Assembly (NCBI RefSeq): GCF_027853915.1
Contig: NZ_JAQGLA010000018.1
Location: 1-64,000 of the forward strand
Reading direction: 5' to 3'
Origin: Saccharopolyspora oryzae
GTDB lineage: Bacteria; Actinomycetota; Actinomycetes; Mycobacteriales; Pseudonocardiaceae
Length of the DNA: 64,000 nucleotides
In this document: positions 50,587-59,520 of the stretch, piece after piece
Position numbering within the stretch: the first letter of the stretch is position 1
Layout: each line of letters opens with the position of its first letter
Translations under genes and position numbers: made by a program
Notes under the pieces: generated by a model
The model's database searches: none
What the model saw: the letters and a program-made list of their open reading frames with translations, nothing else
What the model was told of the DNA's origin: nothing

Positions 50587-52149
50587 TCAGCTGGTGGAGC
50601 CGGAGACTGTGGTGAGCGGGATCGGGTTTCCGGTGAGCCATTCGCACCAGTCCGCCGTGTCGCGGAGGGATCCGGTTCCCGCTCGGGAAGCCGCCGCGAG
50701 GTTCGGCGGGCGGAGGTCCGCTTCGCGGAGGGCGTTCCACTGGGCCGCGTTGAGGGTCAGCACGCGCAGGTCGGGAAGTTCCGCGACCGGGGTGATGTCC
50801 TCGACGTCGGCGTCCGACAGGTCCAGCCTGGTCAGGGCGGGCAGGGTGCGGAGCACTGCGATGTCCAGCGGTTCGGCCGCACCCGCGAGCTTGAGGTCCC
50901 AGATCGTCGGCTGGTGCGCCAGGGCGGCCAGGTCGATCCGGTCCGCCTCGATCGCGAGCGACTCCAGCGCGGGCTGATCGCCCAGCGCCGGGGTGACCAG
51001 CTTCGCGCGGTTGATCCGCAGTTCTCGGAGGTTCGCCAGCGGGGCCAGCGCGGCGAGGTCCAGGGTTACCGCGTCGTTGAGGTACATGCGCTGGGCGTCG
51101 TCGGCGCTCTCCACCACCTCGGCCAGGTCCCTGGAACCGAAGTCGTGGTAGACCCGTTCGTCGAAGCCCGCTCCGCCGAAGCCGGCGTGGATCTGCAGGT
51201 AGTCCTCGTCCGGGTCCTCGTCCTCGTAGTCGCCCTCGCGGAGGGCTTCGACGACGCCGGTCAGGATCTCGGTCACCGATTCCGCGTAGTAGTCCGGCGG
51301 GCCGTGCACGTCGCGGCCGTACTCGAAGACCTGGCCGGACCTGCCCTGCGCGGCCGGGTCGAGGTCGACCGCGAGGTCGTTCATCGCGAAGTCGGTGGCG
51401 AAGGTGATCCACCAGTCGTTGCGGGACAGGCGCTTGATGGTGTCCGGCGGGTCCGACTCGAAGACCACCGCATCGTCGAACGGGCCGTCGTTCCAGCCGA
51501 GCGAACCGGGCTGGTGGTACTCGACGACGTCGTCCAGCGGGTACGGCGAGTACCGGCCGAGCAGTCCGGTCTCCGAGGCGTCGTCCCTGGTCATCCGGTA
51601 GAGCGCGCGCAGGTCTTCCGGTAACCGGGCGCCCAGTTCGGCTTCGGCCGCGGCGATCTCCTGCTCGGAGTAGCCGGGCCCCAACGCCGGCGGTCGCCCC
51701 TTGATCTCCTGGTACCGCTCGACGAACTCGCGGAACAGTGCGGAGACCTCGGCGAGCGCGGCCGGGTCCGTGGGTGCTCCGGTGGGCTTCGACGCGGCCG
51801 GCAGCGGCATCCCCGGTAACGGGTGGGCGGGCAGCCGGAAGTCGTCGTCGAGCACCACGCCGGTCACCGACTCCAGCGCCGTGCTGCAGGCGAGCTCGAA
51901 TCCGGTGTCGCGGACCACCAGCTCGACGACCAGCGGGCGACCGCCGGTCGGCACCGGGAGCAGTTCGGTGAGCGCTGATCTGGCGTCGAAGAAGTCGGGT
52001 TCGAGGTCGACGTCGACGCCGACCGGGTGCGTGATCTGCGTTGCGCCGCCATCGATGCGCATCCACACGACCGCAGGTCCACTGTGTCCGGCTCCGGCGC
52101 GCAGGCCGAGCGCCAGCCGCCGGGCTGCCGCCTGAAGTCCCGTCGTCAT
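50587..52149 (-). CDS. SMI1/KNR4 (SUKH)-domain protein with C-terminal leucine-rich repeats
   Basis: A 520-residue protein. After a beta-rich N-terminal region of about 120 residues, an SMI1/KNR4-like domain occurs (YSEQEIAAAEAELGARLPEDLRALYRMTRDDASETGLLGRYSPYPLDDVVEYHQ, about residues 160-215). An acidic segment (DYEDEDPDEDY) follows, and then LRR-like repeats (LAALAPLANLRELRINRAKLVTPAL, LRTLPALTRLDLSDADVEDITPVAELPDLRVLTL). SUKH domains often serve as immunity proteins against secreted toxins or as scaffolds. ATG 52149 is chosen because the upstream 30 codons lack family features. It diverges from the XRE gene at 52353. Confidence 0.72.
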   Translation of the reverse strand: MTTGLQAAARRLALGLRAGAGHSGPAVVWMRIDGGATQITHPVGVDVDLEPDFFDARSALTELLPVPTGGRPLVVELVVRDTGFELACSTALESVTGVVLDDDFRLPAHPLPGMPLPAASKPTGAPTDPAALAEVSALFREFVERYQEIKGRPPALGPGYSEQEIAAAEAELGARLPEDLRALYRMTRDDASETGLLGRYSPYPLDDVVEYHQPGSLGWNDGPFDDAVVFESDPPDTIKRLSRNDWWITFATDFAMNDLAVDLDPAAQGRSGQVFEYGRDVHGPPDYYAESVTEILTGVVEALREGDYEDEDPDEDYLQIHAGFGGAGFDERVYHDFGSRDLAEVVESADDAQRMYLNDAVTLDLAALAPLANLRELRINRAKLVTPALGDQPALESLAIEADRIDLAALAHQPTIWDLKLAGAAEPLDIAVLRTLPALTRLDLSDADVEDITPVAELPDLRVLTLNAAQWNALREADLRPPNLAAASRAGTGSLRDTADWCEWLTGNPIPLTTVSGSTS

Positions 52150-52352
52150 GCGCGAAATTGTGCACCCGGGCACTACGGCGATCGGACTGGGTGCCAGGCA
52201 GGACGCGACCCTCACGCCGCACCGCGTCCTGACTGGCACACCCCCAGCGTCCGGATTCCACGATCGTGGAATCAGGACAGACGGTAATCTTAGCTGTGAG
52301 AATCCGTCAATCGGCGGAGCGGTGCGAACCCTGTGATTTCGGAGTGATCGTG

Positions 52353-52763
52353 ATGACAGCCCCTGGTGCCGCCTTGGCCGAACGGCTGGCGTGGCTGCGG
52401 GAGTCGTTCCCCAACCCCGAGACCGGCAAGCCCTACGAGGTCAAGGCGATCGCCGCCGCGACCGGGATCTCGCTGTCCCAGCTGTACAAGATCCTCTCCG
52501 GCGAATCGCCGAACCCCGGCTGGCAGCACCTCAAGGCCCTGGCCGGCTTCTTCGGCGTCCCGCTGGACACCTTCGACGACGGCGAGCACGGCGCCAAGAT
52601 CCGGACGCAGCTGGCCGCGCTGGTCGAGCTGCGCAGCCTGAAGGAGGGCGGCGTGGAGTCGGTGAGCCTGCGCGGCCTGACGCCGGCTCAAGCCGACCGC
52701 ATCCGCGGCGTCGTCGAAGACCTGCGCCGCTCCAACACCACCCCCGGTCACGATGACGCATGA
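52353..52763 (+). CDS. XRE-family helix-turn-helix regulator
   Basis: A 136-residue DNA-binding protein. The HTH covers about residues 22-70 (YEVKAIAAATGISLSQLYKILSGESPNPGWQHLKALAGFFGVPLDTF), followed by a helical tail ending RIRGVVEDLRRSN. The layout resembles small EspR-like actinobacterial regulators. ATG 52353 follows GGAG at 52341-52344. Its 3' end overlaps the peptidase gene by 11 bp, as in many XRE/ImmA-IrrE pairs where the peptidase may cleave or modulate the regulator. Confidence 0.82.
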   Translation: MTAPGAALAERLAWLRESFPNPETGKPYEVKAIAAATGISLSQLYKILSGESPNPGWQHLKALAGFFGVPLDTFDDGEHGAKIRTQLAALVELRSLKEGGVESVSLRGLTPAQADRIRGVVEDLRRSNTTPGHDDA

Positions 52764-53379
52764 GCCTGATCACGAGCCGTTCCGCTGCGCCCGCCTGGTG
52801 GTGGTCATGAGCCAGAATCGCGGTGTGAAGCCGTCGCAACAGCGCGATCTGGCGGCCCGGTGCCAAGAGCTGGCGGCCGCCCTCCCGCTGCCCTCGCCTT
52901 GGGACCTGGAGACGTTCATCGGCGAACTCTCCGAGCTCCGCGGGCGTCCGATCGAGCTGCGCCGGGTGGCCACTGTGGAATCCGACGCCCCGTGCGGGGC
53001 GCTGGTCTCCCTCGCCGACCGGGACGTGATCGGCTACCTGCCGAGCACCCCGCTGCACGAGGAGCACATCGTCCTGCACGAGGTCGCGCACCTGGTGTGC
53101 GGGCACTCCGACACCAAGCTCGCCGACTCCCCGCTGGTCGCGGCACTGGTCCCGGACCTGCCGCGGGACCTGGTGCAGAGCGTGCTCGGCCGCTCGGCCT
53201 TCGACGCGGGCACCGAGCAGGAAGCCGAGCTGGTGGCCAGCCTCTACCTGTACCGCGCGGGCCGCGCCCCGGCGCCCCTCCGCCGCGTGCGCAAGCTCGA
53301 CGCGAAGTCCGGGCGCACGCTGCGCGAGATCCAGGCGACCTTCGACAGCGCGCGACGAGGCCCCGAGAAGCGCCGATGA
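52753..53379 (+). CDS. ImmA/IrrE-like metallopeptidase
   Basis: A 208-residue protein with a zinc peptidase HExxH motif in EHIVLHEVAHLVCGHSD near residues 113-129. After it a conserved acidic AGTEQEAELVASLYLYRA region probably supplies the third ligand. The fold resembles ImmA/IrrE peptidases and is commonly annotated as a toxin in this operon type. It overlaps the XRE gene upstream and the membrane-protein gene downstream by 4 nt, so all three are probably co-translated. ATG 52753 has a weak RBS, and ATG 52807 is possible. Confidence 0.8.
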   Translation: MTHEPDHEPFRCARLVVVMSQNRGVKPSQQRDLAARCQELAAALPLPSPWDLETFIGELSELRGRPIELRRVATVESDAPCGALVSLADRDVIGYLPSTPLHEEHIVLHEVAHLVCGHSDTKLADSPLVAALVPDLPRDLVQSVLGRSAFDAGTEQEAELVASLYLYRAGRAPAPLRRVRKLDAKSGRTLREIQATFDSARRGPEKRR

Positions 53380-54575
53380 CCAGCATCGTCCTGCAAACCG
53401 CTGGTCTCATCGCGGTGCTGGCGGCCGTCGCCAAGCTCGTCCAGTCCCGGCATTCGCCGACGCCCAGCGTGCTGTACCTGTGCGGTGCGATCGGTTCGGT
53501 CGGGCTGTCGGCGGCGCTGGTCGCGACGTCCTCGCTGACCTGGGTGGCGACCTGGGAACCGGTGCCGAACTCCGGTCGCCTGGCGGCGAACATGCTGGCC
53601 GTGGTGGCGGCGGTGTGCGTCCACGGACTGCTCGCGAACCTGGTACACGAGAAGGCAGCGGCTCGCCGCGCGATGCGGCTCCAAGTGCTGGTGGCCGCGG
53701 TCGCTGCGGTCTGCATGGTGGCGCTGATGCTGGCTGCGGGCATCCCGTTCCACCCGGAGTTCCTGGCGGCGTTCGCCGACCGGCCCGCCGTGGCGGCTTA
53801 CCTGACGGTGTTCTCGCTCTACATCGGGTGGGCCACGTTGGCGTTCGGCTGGTTCCTGCGCCGCTACATCTCCCAGACCGATCGCCGCTGGTTGCGGGCC
53901 GGATTGCGCACGATCCAGGCGGGCTGCGTCGCGTCGGGGATCTGGGCGGCGAGCAAGATCGCGGCGGCTTTCCGGGCGTTGGCCGGGCACCAGCCGGGGA
54001 TCCTGGACCCGATCGGCGGGGCGTGCGCTGCGACGTGCGTGGCGTTGGTGGCCATCGGCGCCACCATGCCGGTGTGGGGTCCGCGGGTGGCGTTGCCGTT
54101 CGCGTGGTTGCGCGCCAAGCGCCTGGCGCAGCAGCTCCGTCCACTGTGGAACCGGTTGTCGGCCGAGCTCCCCCAGATCGCCCTGCCCGCGGGGATGATC
54201 GCGCCGAACGCGCAGTTCGCGCTGTACCGCCGGGTGGTGGAGATCCGCGACGCCCAGCTGCTCCTGCGCCCCTACGTCCACCCCTCCGCGAGCGGCTGGG
54301 CGCGTCGTGCTGCCGAAGAAGCCGGCCTGGACGAGCGGGCGGCCCACCAGACCGCCGAAGCGGCGCGCCTGGTCACCGCCCTGGACGCCCACGCCGCAGG
54401 CCACCGCCACCAGCCGGAACCGGACGAGACCAGCGCCCCGTACCGAGGCGTCACCTCGGACACCGCCACCGAAGCGCGCTGGCTGATCGAGGTAGGCCGA
54501 GCAGCAGAACGCTCAGCGATCGTCAAGACCATCCGCGACCAGGCCCGGGCCGACCTCCCGACCTCCCCGGCGTAA
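53376..54575 (+). CDS. Multi-spanning membrane protein, MAB_1171c-like
   Basis: A 399-residue protein with about seven hydrophobic segments in the first 230 residues (LQTAGLIAVLAAVAKLV, VLYLCGAIGSVGLSAALVAT, VLVAAVAAVCMVALMLAAGIP, PIGGACAATCVALVAIGATM). A cytoplasmic C-terminal region of about 160 residues follows (LWNRLSAELPQIAL, FALYRRVVEIRDAQLLLRPYV). Actinobacteria often carry this protein after an XRE regulator and an ImmA-like peptidase. It is sometimes called a putative transporter, but its function is unknown. ATG 53376 overlaps the peptidase stop by 4 nt. Confidence 0.78.
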   Translation: MTSIVLQTAGLIAVLAAVAKLVQSRHSPTPSVLYLCGAIGSVGLSAALVATSSLTWVATWEPVPNSGRLAANMLAVVAAVCVHGLLANLVHEKAAARRAMRLQVLVAAVAAVCMVALMLAAGIPFHPEFLAAFADRPAVAAYLTVFSLYIGWATLAFGWFLRRYISQTDRRWLRAGLRTIQAGCVASGIWAASKIAAAFRALAGHQPGILDPIGGACAATCVALVAIGATMPVWGPRVALPFAWLRAKRLAQQLRPLWNRLSAELPQIALPAGMIAPNAQFALYRRVVEIRDAQLLLRPYVHPSASGWARRAAEEAGLDERAAHQTAEAARLVTALDAHAAGHRHQPEPDETSAPYRGVTSDTATEARWLIEVGRAAERSAIVKTIRDQARADLPTSPA

Positions 54576-54781
54576 CCGGCCCCAAGCCGTCGTACGGCCC
54601 CAATTCCGTGTGAGAACGACCCCTCCCCCGGTGACGCCCACGTCCCGCATGCCGTCCTCGGATTATCGGCTCTGGCTATAAGCCTGACTCGGGATTCGGC
54701 CTTGTCGATGCCGTTGAACAGCGCTGGAGTTGTTGCAGCGCAGCGCTTGTCAACGAGGTCGAGGCCGTGACGGAGGCTCAC

Positions 54782-56107
54782 ATGGCATCAGCCGAAATCG
54801 GGACGCCGGTGGTGTCATCGGCGCCCCCACGCCCGGACCGCAAGGCATGGGGCATCGTCGTCCTGCTCTTCGCCTTCTTCACCCTGAACTTCGCGGACAA
54901 GGCGGCGGTGGGGTTGGCGGCACCGCAGATCCGCCACGACCTCGGCCTGAGCGCCGGGGACTTCGGCCTGGTCGGCAGCGCGTTCTTCTGGTTGTTCGCC
55001 GTCGGCGCGGTGGGGTTGTCCGCCGCCATGCGCTGGATCTCCGCGAAGTGGGCGGCGGCCATCCTGATGTTCACCTGGGTGGCCAGCATGCTGCCGCTAG
55101 CGATGCCCACGACGTTCGGTGTGCTGCTGGTGTCCCGGATCGTGCTGGGCTTCTTCGAGGGGCCGGCGCACGCCCTGTGCCAGAGCGTCGTCGCTGACCG
55201 GTTCCCGAAGGAGAAGCGGGCGTTCGCCGGGTCGATCGTGAACGCGGGGTCCTCGGTCGGTCCGCTGATCTCCGCGCCGGTGCTGACTTGGGTGATCGTC
55301 TCGTACTCCTGGCACGCCGCGTTCCTCGTGCTGATCGCGGTCGGCCTCGTCTGGCTGGTCGTCTGGCTGTGCTACGTCGAGCGCCAGCCGCTGCGGAAGC
55401 GCCCGGTGACCGTGGAGGCGGCGGCTGACCCGAACGGGCACATCGACGTGCCGTTCCTGCGGTTGCTGCGGCTGCCCAGCTTCTGGGGGCTCAGCCTGCT
55501 GTCGTTCGCGGGCTACCTCATCACCTCGCTGAAGGTCTCGTGGCTGCCCGCGTTCCTCGGCGAAGGCCTCGGCTACTCGCCGACCACCGTCGGATGGCTG
55601 GTCACCGCGCCCTACGCCACGGCGGTAGTCGTCCTCGTCGTCAGCGGATACCTGTCCGGTCGGCTCCTCGCGCGGGGCTGGAGCTCCCGGGCCGCGCGCG
55701 GTCACCTCAGCGGCGTGCTGATCGTCTTCGCCGGGCTGAGCATGATCGCGTTCGCGCTGGTCGGTCCGGGAACGCTCCAGCTGGTGCTGGTGATCTGCAC
55801 CTTCTCCATCAACAGCGTCGCGTTCTCGGTCGCCTTCGCGGGCGCGTCCGACTTCCTCCCGCAGCGCCAGCGCGCCGCGTTCTTCGGGTGCGTGATCGGG
55901 TTCTACAGCATCGCGGGCATCGTCGCCCCCTACGCGCTGGGGCTCATCGTCCAAGCCGGACCGACGCCGTCCGCGGGCTATTCGAACGGGTTCCTCGTAG
56001 TCGGCATCGCCATCTGCGCGTGCGCGGTGGTCGGCGCGCGTCTGCTGGACCCGGAAGCCGCCCGCCGGACGCTGGAGGCCGAGACCGCGAGGGGCGGGGT
56101 TTCGTGA
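54782..56107 (+). CDS. MFS transporter (anion:cation symporter type)
   Basis: A 441-residue major facilitator with about 12 membrane segments. The first reads GIVVLLFAFFTLNFADKAAVGLAAPQI. The segment FEGPAHALCQSVVADRFPKEKRAFAGSIVNAGSSVGPLI carries the family's conserved loop residues and resembles the ACS organic-anion group. It is first in an operon with a family III CoA-transferase and an acyl-CoA dehydrogenase, so it probably imports their carboxylic acid substrate. ATG 54782 with GGAGG at 54772-54776 is preferred to GTG 54767. Its stop overlaps the next start. Confidence 0.82.
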   Translation: MASAEIGTPVVSSAPPRPDRKAWGIVVLLFAFFTLNFADKAAVGLAAPQIRHDLGLSAGDFGLVGSAFFWLFAVGAVGLSAAMRWISAKWAAAILMFTWVASMLPLAMPTTFGVLLVSRIVLGFFEGPAHALCQSVVADRFPKEKRAFAGSIVNAGSSVGPLISAPVLTWVIVSYSWHAAFLVLIAVGLVWLVVWLCYVERQPLRKRPVTVEAAADPNGHIDVPFLRLLRLPSFWGLSLLSFAGYLITSLKVSWLPAFLGEGLGYSPTTVGWLVTAPYATAVVVLVVSGYLSGRLLARGWSSRAARGHLSGVLIVFAGLSMIAFALVGPGTLQLVLVICTFSINSVAFSVAFAGASDFLPQRQRAAFFGCVIGFYSIAGIVAPYALGLIVQAGPTPSAGYSNGFLVVGIAICACAVVGARLLDPEAARRTLEAETARGGVS

Positions 56108-57303
56108 TGGAGGCACCGCTGACCGGAATCCGCGTGGTGGACCTGGGCCAGTACATCGCTGCTCCTGGGGCCGGCCAGCAGCTGGCCGACCTGGGCGCCG
56201 AGGTGATCAAGGTCGAGAGCCTCACCGGCGACCAGGCGCGATCCGTCGGCTCGTTCGGCGCGGCGATGCTGCACGCGAACAACCGCGGCAAGCGCAGCAT
56301 AGCGATCGACCTGCGGCATCCCGAAGGATTCCAGGTCCTCGACGAGCTGTGCGCGGGATCGGACGTGCTGCTGCACAACTTCCGGCACGGCTCGGCCGAA
56401 CGCCTCGGCATCGGGCCGGAGCAGGTGCGCTCGCGCCACCCGCACCTCGTCTACGGGTTCGTCACCGGGTTCGGAACCCGCGGCCCCTCGGCGGGACGAG
56501 CGGGCCTGGACATCGCGGCGCAGGCCGAGTTCGGGGTCATGCACACCACCGGCGACGCCGACGGTGAACCGCAGCGAGTCGGCTTCACCATCGCCGATGT
56601 GCTGGCCGCGAACGCCCTGGCGGCCGGGGTGCTCGCCGCGCTGGTTCGGCGCGCCCGGACCGGGAACGGCGCGCTCGTCGAGACCTCGCTGATGGAAGCG
56701 GTGGTGGCGGCCCAGGCGACGCAGTGGACGGGCTACCGCCTCACCGGCGAAGCGCCCCGCCGGAGCGGCAACGGCCAGCCCGCGGTGGCGCCCGCCGCGG
56801 ATCTCGTGCAGACCGTGGACGGCGCCGTCGTGGTCTCCGCCTACACCGCGACCAAGTGGGCCGCGCTGTGCTCGGCGATCGACAGGCCCGAGCTCGTGGC
56901 CGACCCGCGCTTCGCGGACAACGGGTCGAGGGTCGCGAACCGGTTGGCGCTGAAGGAAGTCCTGAGTTCCGCCCTCGGCCACCTCACCCGAGCCGGAGCC
57001 ATCGCGCTGCTGGCCTCGCGGGGGATCGTGTGCGGCTCGGTGCGGTCGTTCGACGAGCTGGTGAAGGACGCCGATCTCTCCGCGTCGGGCCTGGTCGTCG
57101 AGCTGGACGAGCTCGGGATCGACGTCCCGGCCGCGCCCTTCCAGGTCGACGGGGCTGCCCGCGGCCGGACGTCGGCCGCGCCCCGGCTGGGCGCCCACAC
57201 CCGCGACGTGCTGCGCGAACTCGGGCGCAGCGAGGACGAGATCGACCGGCTGGCAGGCGACGGCGTCGTCCTGCCGGAGCAACCAGGGATGGAGAAACGA
57301 TGA
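56107..57303 (+). CDS. Family III (CaiB/BaiF-type) CoA-transferase
   Basis: A 398-residue CoA-transferase. The opening TGIRVVDLGQYIAAPGAGQQLADLGAEVIKVES is the family signature. The catalytic Asp is predicted in RAGLDIAAQAEFGVMHTTG near residue 138, and LLHNFRHGSAERLGIG is also conserved. It would activate an imported carboxylate by transferring CoA from a donor thioester. Its ATG overlaps the MFS stop, and its stop overlaps the dehydrogenase start by 4 nt. This supports a tight activation-then-oxidation operon. Confidence 0.87.
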   Translation: MEAPLTGIRVVDLGQYIAAPGAGQQLADLGAEVIKVESLTGDQARSVGSFGAAMLHANNRGKRSIAIDLRHPEGFQVLDELCAGSDVLLHNFRHGSAERLGIGPEQVRSRHPHLVYGFVTGFGTRGPSAGRAGLDIAAQAEFGVMHTTGDADGEPQRVGFTIADVLAANALAAGVLAALVRRARTGNGALVETSLMEAVVAAQATQWTGYRLTGEAPRRSGNGQPAVAPAADLVQTVDGAVVVSAYTATKWAALCSAIDRPELVADPRFADNGSRVANRLALKEVLSSALGHLTRAGAIALLASRGIVCGSVRSFDELVKDADLSASGLVVELDELGIDVPAAPFQVDGAARGRTSAAPRLGAHTRDVLRELGRSEDEIDRLAGDGVVLPEQPGMEKR

Positions 57304-58478
57304 CCCGCGCCGCCGGCAAGCCCGACTTCGACGCGTACTTGCGCACGATCGCCGCGTTCACCGACGACGAGCTGATCCCCGCCGAGGCCGAAATGGTCGC
57401 CGCGGGGCAGGTCCCGGACACGATCGTGCGGCGCATGGCCGAGCTGGGACTGTTCGGCATCTCGATCCCACCCGCCTACGGCGGGCTCGGCTGGACCATG
57501 GAACAGCAGGTGCAGCTGACCCTCGAATTCACCAGGGCGTCGTGCGTGTACCGCTCGCGCTTCTCGACCGTGATCGGGCTCTGCTCGCAGGCGATCCTCG
57601 ACCACGGCACGGAGGAACAGCGCCGCGAGATGCTTCCGGACATGGCGGCCGGCCGGCGGGTCACCTCGTTCGCGCTGACCGAGCCGGCAGCCGGTTCCGA
57701 CGCCACCAACGTCCAGACCACCGCCCGGCGCACCGGCGACGGGTGGGTCCTGGACGGGACGAAGCGCTACATCACCAACGCGCACTGGGCGGACACGCTG
57801 GTCGTCTTCGCCCGCACCGACGACACCGAGGTGTCCGCGTTCCTCGTGGACCGGACAACGCCCGGCGTGTCGACCCGGATCCCGGACCTCATGAACGGCC
57901 ACGCCGAAGGCCCCGTCGCCGAGATCGACCTGACGTCGGTGGTCGTCGCCGAAGACCGGCTTCTCGGCGGAGTGCCCGGCACCGGGCTCGCGGCCGCGAT
58001 GCGCGGGATCAACCACGCCCGGCTCCACGTCGCCGCGACCTGCGTCGGCCAGGCGACCCGGATGCTGGAGGAGACCACCCGCCACGTCAACGAGCGGCAC
58101 CAGTTCGGCGCCCCGCTCGCCGATCTCGGCGTCGTGCAAGCGGAGCTGGGCCGGTGCTACTCGGAGATGGAGGCCGGGCGGGCGCTCGCCCTGGACGCCG
58201 CGCGCGCGTTCGACGCCGGAACCGTTCCCCGGCAACGGATTTCGGCGGCGAAGCTGTACTGCTCGGAGATGGTCGGCCGGGTCGCCGACAAGTGCGTGCA
58301 GCTGCTCGGCGGGGAGGGCATCGTCGGGCCGCACCCGGTGCCCCGGATGTGGCGCGACGTCCGCACCTTGCGCATCTACGAGGGCGCCTCCGCCATCCAC
58401 GAGCGGAACCTGGGCCGCGCGATGACCAGGTCGGTCGCGGCGGACGGGGTGCTGCCGGACAGCTACCGCGTACGTTAG
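57300..58478 (+). CDS. Acyl-CoA dehydrogenase
   Basis: A 392-residue acyl-CoA dehydrogenase. Motifs: FALTEPAAGSDATNVQTTA, DGTKRYITNAHWADTLVVFARTD, NERHQFGAPLADLGVVQAELG, and TLRIYEGASAIHERNLGRAM, where family members usually carry YEGTSEI. The substrate is the CoA ester made by the preceding transferase and remains unidentified. It is not part of the steroid set by sequence or position. It is followed after 47 bp by a LysR gene on the same strand. Confidence 0.86.
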   Translation: MTRAAGKPDFDAYLRTIAAFTDDELIPAEAEMVAAGQVPDTIVRRMAELGLFGISIPPAYGGLGWTMEQQVQLTLEFTRASCVYRSRFSTVIGLCSQAILDHGTEEQRREMLPDMAAGRRVTSFALTEPAAGSDATNVQTTARRTGDGWVLDGTKRYITNAHWADTLVVFARTDDTEVSAFLVDRTTPGVSTRIPDLMNGHAEGPVAEIDLTSVVVAEDRLLGGVPGTGLAAAMRGINHARLHVAATCVGQATRMLEETTRHVNERHQFGAPLADLGVVQAELGRCYSEMEAGRALALDAARAFDAGTVPRQRISAAKLYCSEMVGRVADKCVQLLGGEGIVGPHPVPRMWRDVRTLRIYEGASAIHERNLGRAMTRSVAADGVLPDSYRVR

Positions 58479-58525
58479 GGCTGGCCCGAGGAGTGCGCCG
58501 GGACCGGATGAGCGGAGGAGGGACG

Positions 58526-59512
58526 ATGGAGCTGCGCCAGATCGAGTACTTCCTGGCCGTGGTCGAGCACGGGGGGCTGAACCGGGCCGCGCAGCGCCTC
58601 TACGTCTCCCAGCCGGCGCTCTCCCAGGCCATCCAGGCGCTCGAACGCGAGCTCGGGGTGGAGCTGTTCCAGCGCGTGGCGCGGCGCAGCCTGGTCCTGA
58701 CCCCGGCGGGAACGCTGCTGGTCCCGAAGGCGCGGGCCATCCTCGACGGCGTCGTCGCCGCCCGGGATGCGATGAGCCCGGCCCGGGATCTCGAGGCGGG
58801 CTCGGTCTCCATCGGCACGATGCCGGAGATGTCCAGCGACGCGGTCGCCTCCTGGATCACCTCGTTCCGCGCCCGGCATCCGGACGTGCGGCTGGACATC
58901 GCCGAGGCCGCTGGCGTCCGGGAGCTGTGCGGCGAGGTGGTCGCCGGACGGTACGAGCTCGGGTTCACCACCGGGCCCGTGCCCACCAAGAGCCTCGACT
59001 TCGTCGAGCTCGGGGTGCAGCGGCTGCTGCTGGTGATGCCGCCGGGTTCGCCGGCCCCGCCGACCGGGCAGCTGCCGCTCGACGCGCTCGGCGACCTGCC
59101 GCTGACGGTCTGCTCGCTCGCGCAGCGCGAGAACGACCGGGTGGCGACGGCTCTGCGGGACGTGGGGGTGGAACCGCGGCTGATCGCGAGCATGCCCAAT
59201 CGCCACGCGCAGCTCACGCTCGTCCTCGGCGGCGGAGTGCACGCTTTCCTCCCGCTGCGGATGGCCGTTCAAGCGCGACGGCTCGGTGCCGTCGTGATCG
59301 AGACCGAGCCACTGGTGTCGGTGCCCTTCGGGGTGGTCCACCGGCGCGCCGCGCTGAGCCCGGCGGCGCACGAGGTGGTCAGCCAGTGCAAAGCGACCCT
59401 CGACTCCTGGTACGCGGCCATCGCCGACGCCCGGACCGCAAAAGGGGCGAGCCTGATCGACGCGGCCGATGCCGCTTACGACGCCGTGCACATCCCGGCG
59501 GTCGAGCGGTAA
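58526..59512 (+). CDS. LysR-family transcriptional regulator
   Basis: A 328-residue LysR regulator. The N-terminal HTH (MELRQIEYFLAVVEHGGLNRAAQRLYVSQPALSQAIQALERELGVELF) is textbook. A periplasmic-binding-protein-like effector domain follows (LEAGSVSIGTMPEMSS, YELGFTTGPVPTKSL, GVHAFLPLRMAV). GGAGGAG at 58514-58520 supports ATG 58526 over ATG 58508. It lies at the end of the MFS/CoA-transferase/dehydrogenase operon in the same direction and probably regulates it. Confidence 0.88.
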   Translation: MELRQIEYFLAVVEHGGLNRAAQRLYVSQPALSQAIQALERELGVELFQRVARRSLVLTPAGTLLVPKARAILDGVVAARDAMSPARDLEAGSVSIGTMPEMSSDAVASWITSFRARHPDVRLDIAEAAGVRELCGEVVAGRYELGFTTGPVPTKSLDFVELGVQRLLLVMPPGSPAPPTGQLPLDALGDLPLTVCSLAQRENDRVATALRDVGVEPRLIASMPNRHAQLTLVLGGGVHAFLPLRMAVQARRLGAVVIETEPLVSVPFGVVHRRAALSPAAHEVVSQCKATLDSWYAAIADARTAKGASLIDAADAAYDAVHIPAVER

Positions 59513-59520
59513 ACGCGGAA

